DNA of 64,000 nt from Adlercreutzia equolifaciens (GTDB lineage: Bacteria > Actinomycetota > Coriobacteriia > Coriobacteriales > Eggerthellaceae), in assembly GCF_029076695.1 (NCBI RefSeq), contig NZ_JARFIK010000002.1, positions 1,218,452 to 1,282,451 of the forward strand. The letters are read 5' to 3'. This document shows positions 60,208-64,000 of the stretch, in pieces (position 1 is the first letter of the stretch; every line of letters begins with the position of its first letter). The position numbers and the translations under genes were made by a program. The notes under the pieces are model-generated. The model searched no databases and was not told the DNA's origin. It saw only the letters and a program-made list of their open reading frames with translations.

Positions 60208-61766
60208 CGGGCACCTCCTTCGGCGCTGGCGCCCATAGCCGCCAGTTCCGCCCTCTCAAGACCATCGGAGCTGCCTTCTTGCCTGCCCCCGCCGTGACGG
60301 CCATGGCGCCGCGGCTTCGGCGAGCGACCGTCGGATCGAGGAGCCTTCTCGCGGTAGCGCGTCGTATGACGACTCCATACGTTGATGAACAGAATAACCA
60401 GGAAGCTGAAGATGATCAGCACAATGGTCCAGAACCACGTGGCCGCCTGATTGCCGTTCATCCATTCGAAGTAAATGGCAATGGGGATAGTACGCGTGCT
60501 GCCCAGCTGGTTGCCCGCAAGAAAGAGCGTGCAACCGAACTCCCCCAGGGCGCGGGCAAAGGCCAGCACCGTGCCCGAGGCAATGGACGACCAGGCCAGG
60601 GGCAGCATCAGCTTGCGGAATATGCGCGCGTTGGACCAACCCAGCGTGCGGGCCGCATCGAGCATGTTGGGATCAAGGCTCTCGAAGGCCCCTCGAGCGC
60701 TGCGGTACATAAGGGGAAAGGCCACCACCACCGCGGCAATGACCGTCGCCTGCCAGCTGAACACCAAGGGAAAACCAATCTCCTGGAAGAACTGCCCGAA
60801 GGCGGTGTTGCGCCCCAGCAGCATCAGCAGTAGAAAACCGCACACCGTAGGAGGCAATACCATAGGAATAGTAAACACCGTATCGAAGACATCCTGAGCG
60901 CGCTTCGAAATACGCATGGTGAAGTAAGCAGCTGCCAACCCAAGGAAGAAGACGAAGACGATGGCCACGCCGCAGGTTTTCAGCGTGACCCACAAAGGCG
61001 AGTAGTCCATCGTCGCCAGAAACTCGCCCATTTGCTCCAGGGGCGTACCCGCCTCGGCTATGACAGCGCTTTCTGCATCGACCAGCAAGAAGCTGTCCAT
61101 CTGGGCCGGCTGAACGGTTGCCTTTACATCGACGTCCTCGGTTGCCCCTGCGATAACCACGTAGAAGTAGCCTTCTTTCAGCTCTCGACCGAACTCATAG
61201 GAGACGTCGCCGATAGTCAAACTTGACTGCTGGGTGAAATACCAGGTTTGCTGGCGCTCCAGCGTAGCGCTTCCCTTGGAAAGACCCTGGTCGAGGGGAA
61301 GGATCATGCTCAGCAGCTGCTGGCGATCCCCCATAGCTTCCAGGTCAATACCAAGGGATGAGCATAGACCCTCAGGGACGTAGACAACGGCATAGTCCGC
61401 GGTGTTCACCACCATGGCCATATCCGGGCTATCAACGCGATAGGTATAGCCATAGTAGACGTCATCGATGGCCCGATTGGAACCGGTCTGAGAGCGCGAG
61501 AATCCCTCTACGGCCCACGGTGCCGTACTCAATCGAGCCGCATCGCCATCAGCCGACACATCGACCTCACCGCTCTCGGCAAGGGCCGCCAAATCGAGCT
61601 CCTCTGCCGAAACCGGCTGGGCTTCGGCAGAAGCGGCAAAAGCGCGCTCGGCGACGCCATGACCGGCGAGCAGCACGATGGCTGCCACAAGAAGAGCCGC
61701 GCCTATCGCCCGAGCTCCTAACGTGAACCGCCAGGCGCCCTTCTGTTTGAGGCCCTTTGTCTCCAT
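60204..61766 (-). CDS. modB: Molybdate ABC permease ModB with an N-terminal extracytoplasmic domain
   Basis: 520 residues; a normal ModB has about 225. A membrane anchor or signal (residues 15-45, ARAIGAALLVAAIVLLAGHG) is followed by about 210 extracytoplasmic residues with no match I recognise (residues 46-255). The ModB permease follows from about 258 with SPLWVTLKTCGVAIVFVFFL and an EAA-loop TLGWSNARIFRKLMLPLAWS. After the last helix a basic tail of about 50 residues (REKAPRSDGRSPKPRRHGRH) ends the chain. ATG at 61764-61766 with AAGGA; the ATG at 61775 is too close to the site. Confidence 0.85.
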   Translation of the reverse strand: METKGLKQKGAWRFTLGARAIGAALLVAAIVLLAGHGVAERAFAASAEAQPVSAEELDLAALAESGEVDVSADGDAARLSTAPWAVEGFSRSQTGSNRAIDDVYYGYTYRVDSPDMAMVVNTADYAVVYVPEGLCSSLGIDLEAMGDRQQLLSMILPLDQGLSKGSATLERQQTWYFTQQSSLTIGDVSYEFGRELKEGYFYVVIAGATEDVDVKATVQPAQMDSFLLVDAESAVIAEAGTPLEQMGEFLATMDYSPLWVTLKTCGVAIVFVFFLGLAAAYFTMRISKRAQDVFDTVFTIPMVLPPTVCGFLLLMLLGRNTAFGQFFQEIGFPLVFSWQATVIAAVVVAFPLMYRSARGAFESLDPNMLDAARTLGWSNARIFRKLMLPLAWSSIASGTVLAFARALGEFGCTLFLAGNQLGSTRTIPIAIYFEWMNGNQAATWFWTIVLIIFSFLVILFINVWSRHTTRYREKAPRSDGRSPKPRRHGRHGGGRQEGSSDGLERAELAAMGASAEGGAR

Positions 61767-61788
61767 ATCCCGCATCCTTCATAGACAA

Positions 61789-61815
61789 GACGGGCGAAGC
61801 TACGCTTCGCCCGTC
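61789..61815 (-). other. Hairpin between modA and modB
   Basis: GACGGGCGAAGC (61789-61800) pairs with GCTTCGCCCGTC (61804-61815). On the minus strand only TTGTCT follows, so it may be a partial terminator or an mRNA 3'-end stabiliser setting modA above modBC. Confidence 0.6.
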
Positions 61816-61849
61816 ATCTCATTCCGTATTGAGAATCGCTCGGAATGGC

Positions 61850-62779
61850 CTAGGCCATCTCGAAGCCCCACTCCTGCCAAATTTTAGCGCAATCCTCGTC
61901 GGTCATGCACCACTCCAGGAAGTCGGCTGCGGCTTCGGCATTCTTGCTGTCCGTGCAGACCGCACCCGGATAGGTAATCGCCTTGTGGGTGTCATCAGGC
62001 ACGACCGAGCAGATGGACACGCCGCCCATGCGGTACACGTCAGAGGTGTACACCATGGCGATATCGACCTCGCCGGTCTCGGCATACTTGCACACATCGC
62101 CCACCTTGGCGCCGAAGGTGATCTTCGGCTCCAACGTGGAGGACCAGGTGCCGCCCTTGCCCGTGGCATCAGCGCCCGTGGCACCATCAGGCTCGGTGTA
62201 AGCGCCTACCGTCGACAGGGACTGAGCGGCATAGTTGCCCGCCGGCACATTCTCGTCGCCCACCGACAGCGTGTACTTGCCAGCGGCAATATCCTCGAGC
62301 GTGACATCGGTGTTGGCCAGATCGCCGCCCTCCTTGGTCACCACTACCAGCTGGTTGGTAAACATGGTGCGGTTCGTGTCAGACTTCACATAGCCAGCCT
62401 CAACGGCATCATCCATGGTGCCCTTGGAAGCGGTAATCAAGATATCGGCATATTGACCAGCGCCAAGCATCTCGTTGAGCGTACCTGAAGCCTCGTACTG
62501 AGTATCGCCGAACGTGACATTGGGATGCTGCTGGGTGTACAGCTCCTGCGCCTCGGCCATGGCCTTCGTAAGCGAGTTGGCGGCAAAGATCTGCAGCTCT
62601 ACCGGTTCTTCTCCGTCACTGGTCGCGGCGGCCGCGCTCTGATCGGCCGACTGCTCGGTCTTATCGGCATTGGCCGTATCAGCGTTGTCCGCTTGCTCGG
62701 TACCGCTCGCACAGCCAAACAAACCCAGCGCCGCTACCATAGCAAGAGCTAGGACGCCCTGTTTCCACGTTTTAGTCAT
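61850..62779 (-). CDS. modA: Molybdate-binding lipoprotein ModA
   Basis: 309 residues. Signal MTKTWKQGVLALAMVAALG with lipobox LFGC, then a Ala/Asp/Gln-rich spacer, then the binding domain: LQIFAANSLTKAMAEAQELY, VTFGDTQYEASGTLNEMLGA, ADILITASKGTMDDA. The C-terminus KNAEAAADFLEWCMTDEDCA closes the periplasmic-binding fold. First gene of modABC behind a strong AT-rich promoter. Molybdate versus tungstate specificity is not settled by sequence. Confidence 0.92.
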   Translation of the reverse strand: MTKTWKQGVLALAMVAALGLFGCASGTEQADNADTANADKTEQSADQSAAAATSDGEEPVELQIFAANSLTKAMAEAQELYTQQHPNVTFGDTQYEASGTLNEMLGAGQYADILITASKGTMDDAVEAGYVKSDTNRTMFTNQLVVVTKEGGDLANTDVTLEDIAAGKYTLSVGDENVPAGNYAAQSLSTVGAYTEPDGATGADATGKGGTWSSTLEPKITFGAKVGDVCKYAETGEVDIAMVYTSDVYRMGGVSICSVVPDDTHKAITYPGAVCTDSKNAEAAADFLEWCMTDEDCAKIWQEWGFEMA

Positions 62780-62818
62780 TGGTCCCTCCCATAGTTGATA
62801 CCAAACTTTGCAGTAACT

Positions 62819-62847
62819 ATATTATTCTGTATTTAGTATATAAACAA
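62819..62847 (-). promoter_or_regulatory. Promoter of modABC
   Basis: TTGTTT (62842-62847) and TAATAT (62819-62824) on the minus strand, 17 bp apart, in the most AT-rich stretch of the window (62810-62880). TATA...TATA flanks (62817-62840) could be a ModE-type operator; not certain. Confidence 0.65.
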
Positions 62848-62899
62848 GAGAGAATACATTTCCAAATGGCAACAATGACAAAACTGGCTAATTGGCTAC

Positions 62900-63796
62900 T
62901 TACAGAGCGAATCCCAGCGCATCCAACACGTACTTGGGCACCATGAAGCGCACGGTTTTCTCTGGATCCACCATCTGACATACCTGAACATCGGCAACCA
63001 GGGACAGCAACATGACCACTTCATCGGCAGCTTTACCCGTCCGATCGCAGATAAGATCCACCATTTCGTGCACCGCGCGATCGGCAGCGGCATCCAGGCT
63101 TTCAGCCGAGGCGATCACGCCGAAATGGGTAGCGTTCTCGATCAAAGGATCGGTCAAGGAAAGCTCAGGAAGCGCCGTGAGCGTCACCGTGGCATAACCG
63201 GCTACCTCTGCACCGGAAACACCAATCTCGCCGTCTCCCATGGCCGCATGCATATCACCGCATCCGAAAAGAGCTCCCTCGGTGGACACGGGAAAATAGA
63301 GCGTAGCCCCCGTGGTAATGGCGGTATTGTCCATGTTGCCACCATGAGACCCGGGCGTGCCGCAATTAACGGGCTCCCCAGCGGGCGCCACCCCGATAAC
63401 ACCGATCATAGGACGCAGAAGAATACGCAAGGTCTCATCCCACACCAGCTCATCGCCATCAATCTGGCAGAGATGGGTGCTCCACGCACTGAAACGGTCG
63501 CCGCAAACACCTTCGCCCTCGCCCGTGCAGGAGGCCGTTTGGCTATCAAATTCGATATTCTCGATGGTCACCTTCAGCGCACCTCCGGGCACCGCGCCCT
63601 CTACATAGATAGGCCCGGTTGCCGGATTGATGTGATCCCAGTCGATTTCATCGAGCTCGTCCTCCGGACGCTGCACCTGATTGCCGAAGCAGTCCTTAGT
63701 GCGAAGGCGCACCGTCGTTCCCGAGGGAACCGTTATTGCGGGCTCGAGATCCTTGTCGAAAGCGTACAGCACCTTGTCTTCGCTCAGCTCAATCAT
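62900..63796 (-). CDS. Acetamidase/formamidase family protein
   Basis: 298 residues. FmdA/AmdA amide hydrolases convert acetamide or formamide to ammonia and the acid. Family blocks are DHINPATGPIYVEGAVPGGA, NCGTPGSHGGNMDNTAI and ALFGCGDMHAAMGDGEIG (metal-binding His and Asp). The C-terminal part (VHEMVDLICDRTGKAADEVV) closes the fold. The ATG has a GAGGAGG site. Natural substrate unknown; role as nitrogen source is inference. The mod genes downstream have their own promoter. Confidence 0.9.
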   Translation of the reverse strand: MIELSEDKVLYAFDKDLEPAITVPSGTTVRLRTKDCFGNQVQRPEDELDEIDWDHINPATGPIYVEGAVPGGALKVTIENIEFDSQTASCTGEGEGVCGDRFSAWSTHLCQIDGDELVWDETLRILLRPMIGVIGVAPAGEPVNCGTPGSHGGNMDNTAITTGATLYFPVSTEGALFGCGDMHAAMGDGEIGVSGAEVAGYATVTLTALPELSLTDPLIENATHFGVIASAESLDAAADRAVHEMVDLICDRTGKAADEVVMLLSLVADVQVCQMVDPEKTVRFMVPKYVLDALGFAL

Positions 63797-63810
63797 GCAT
63801 CCTCCTCAAA

Positions 63811-63840
63811 CAAAAAAAGCGACGTCACATGACATCGCTT
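63811..63840 (-). terminator. Terminator after the 5S rRNA
   Basis: AGCGATGTCA pairs with TGACGTCGCT on the minus strand (63818-63839), followed by seven T residues, about 55 bp after the 5S end. Confidence 0.88.
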
Positions 63841-63894
63841 ATTCTAGTTGAATATCTCATAATCGCACAGACTTATCGCCGCCACGTAAAAGCG

Positions 63895-64000
63895 CCCCCT
63901 GCGAGCGGAACGACCTGTCCTCCCGCGGCCTGGCGCCGCAGTACTTTCGGCGAGGTGGGGCTTAACTGCCGAGTTCGGAATGGGATCGGGTGATCCCCCA
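63895..64000 (-). rRNA. rrf: 5S ribosomal RNA (partial, 5' end beyond the window)
   Basis: The minus strand reads GGGGGATCACCCGATCCCAT, TCCGAACTCGGCAGTTAAGC, CCCACCTCGCCGAAAGTACT and GCGGCGCCAGGCCGCGGGAG, a typical 5S rRNA with loop A/B sequence CCGAACTCGGCAGTTAAG. The exact 3' end is approximate (near 63895). The 16S and 23S genes would lie to the right, outside the window. Confidence 0.93.

Overview
The window is about 64 kb of GC-rich, densely packed chromosome. It fits a Coriobacteriia member of the Eggerthellaceae (Eggerthella / Gordonibacter / Adlercreutzia / Slackia neighbourhood). The grounds are Tat-exported FAD lipoproteins of the fumarate-reductase type paired with divergent regulators, polytopic membrane proteins ending in a LuxR-type DNA-binding domain, a two-subunit class I fumarase, and bile-acid genes. 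No lineage was tested computationally. I see no prophage, insertion sequence, plasmid gene or CRISPR array.

Layout. 1-4960: histidine operon hisZG-hisD-hisC-hisB (minus strand), starting with a HisZ-HisG fusion. 4987-7434: nickel-pincer cofactor genes larB-larC and a MerR regulator with MerR-type long-spacer promoters. 7481-11421: L,D-transpeptidase, murI and rdgB, then tmRNA. 11427-22272: bile salt hydrolase, a LysR/flavoprotein pair, an acidic protein, smpB and an M42 peptidase, two unknown genes, and a flavoprotein/membrane-LuxR pair. 22284-22825: a non-coding zone with nine 26-bp repeats, followed by tRNA-Thr and pyrE. 24134-26844: radical-SAM DNA-repair pair behind LexA-like boxes. 26908-36977: a minus-strand run of two DegV proteins, a PflX-type radical SAM protein, a dehydrogenase, pncB, ricT, holB, tmk and malic enzyme, with divergent fumarase subunits at 37151-38621. 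38880-41375: archaeal-like topoisomerase I. 41581-45126: polar amino-acid ABC transporter. 45307-49317: DUF1385 protein, thyX, methyltransferase, cold-shock protein, small hypothetical. 49333-55024: ruvCAB with a predicted SOS promoter, a hydroxysteroid-dehydrogenase-like SDR, YebC, a second membrane LuxR. 55342-57138: third Tat flavoprotein. 57368-62847: moaC-moaA and modC-modB-modA. 62900-64000: acetamidase/formamidase and the 3' part of a 5S rRNA gene.

Themes. Three divergent regulator/flavolipoprotein pairs suggest inducible respiration on different organic acceptors. Molybdenum uptake and molybdopterin synthesis are adjacent. Bile salt hydrolase and a 12alpha-HSDH-like SDR point to bile acid metabolism in the gut. 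The most unusual items are the 26-bp repeat family, the HisZ-HisG and ModB domain fusions, the LarC lacking its C-terminal half, the predicted SOS control of the radical-SAM pair and ruvCAB, and the paired MerR-type promoters at merR and larB.
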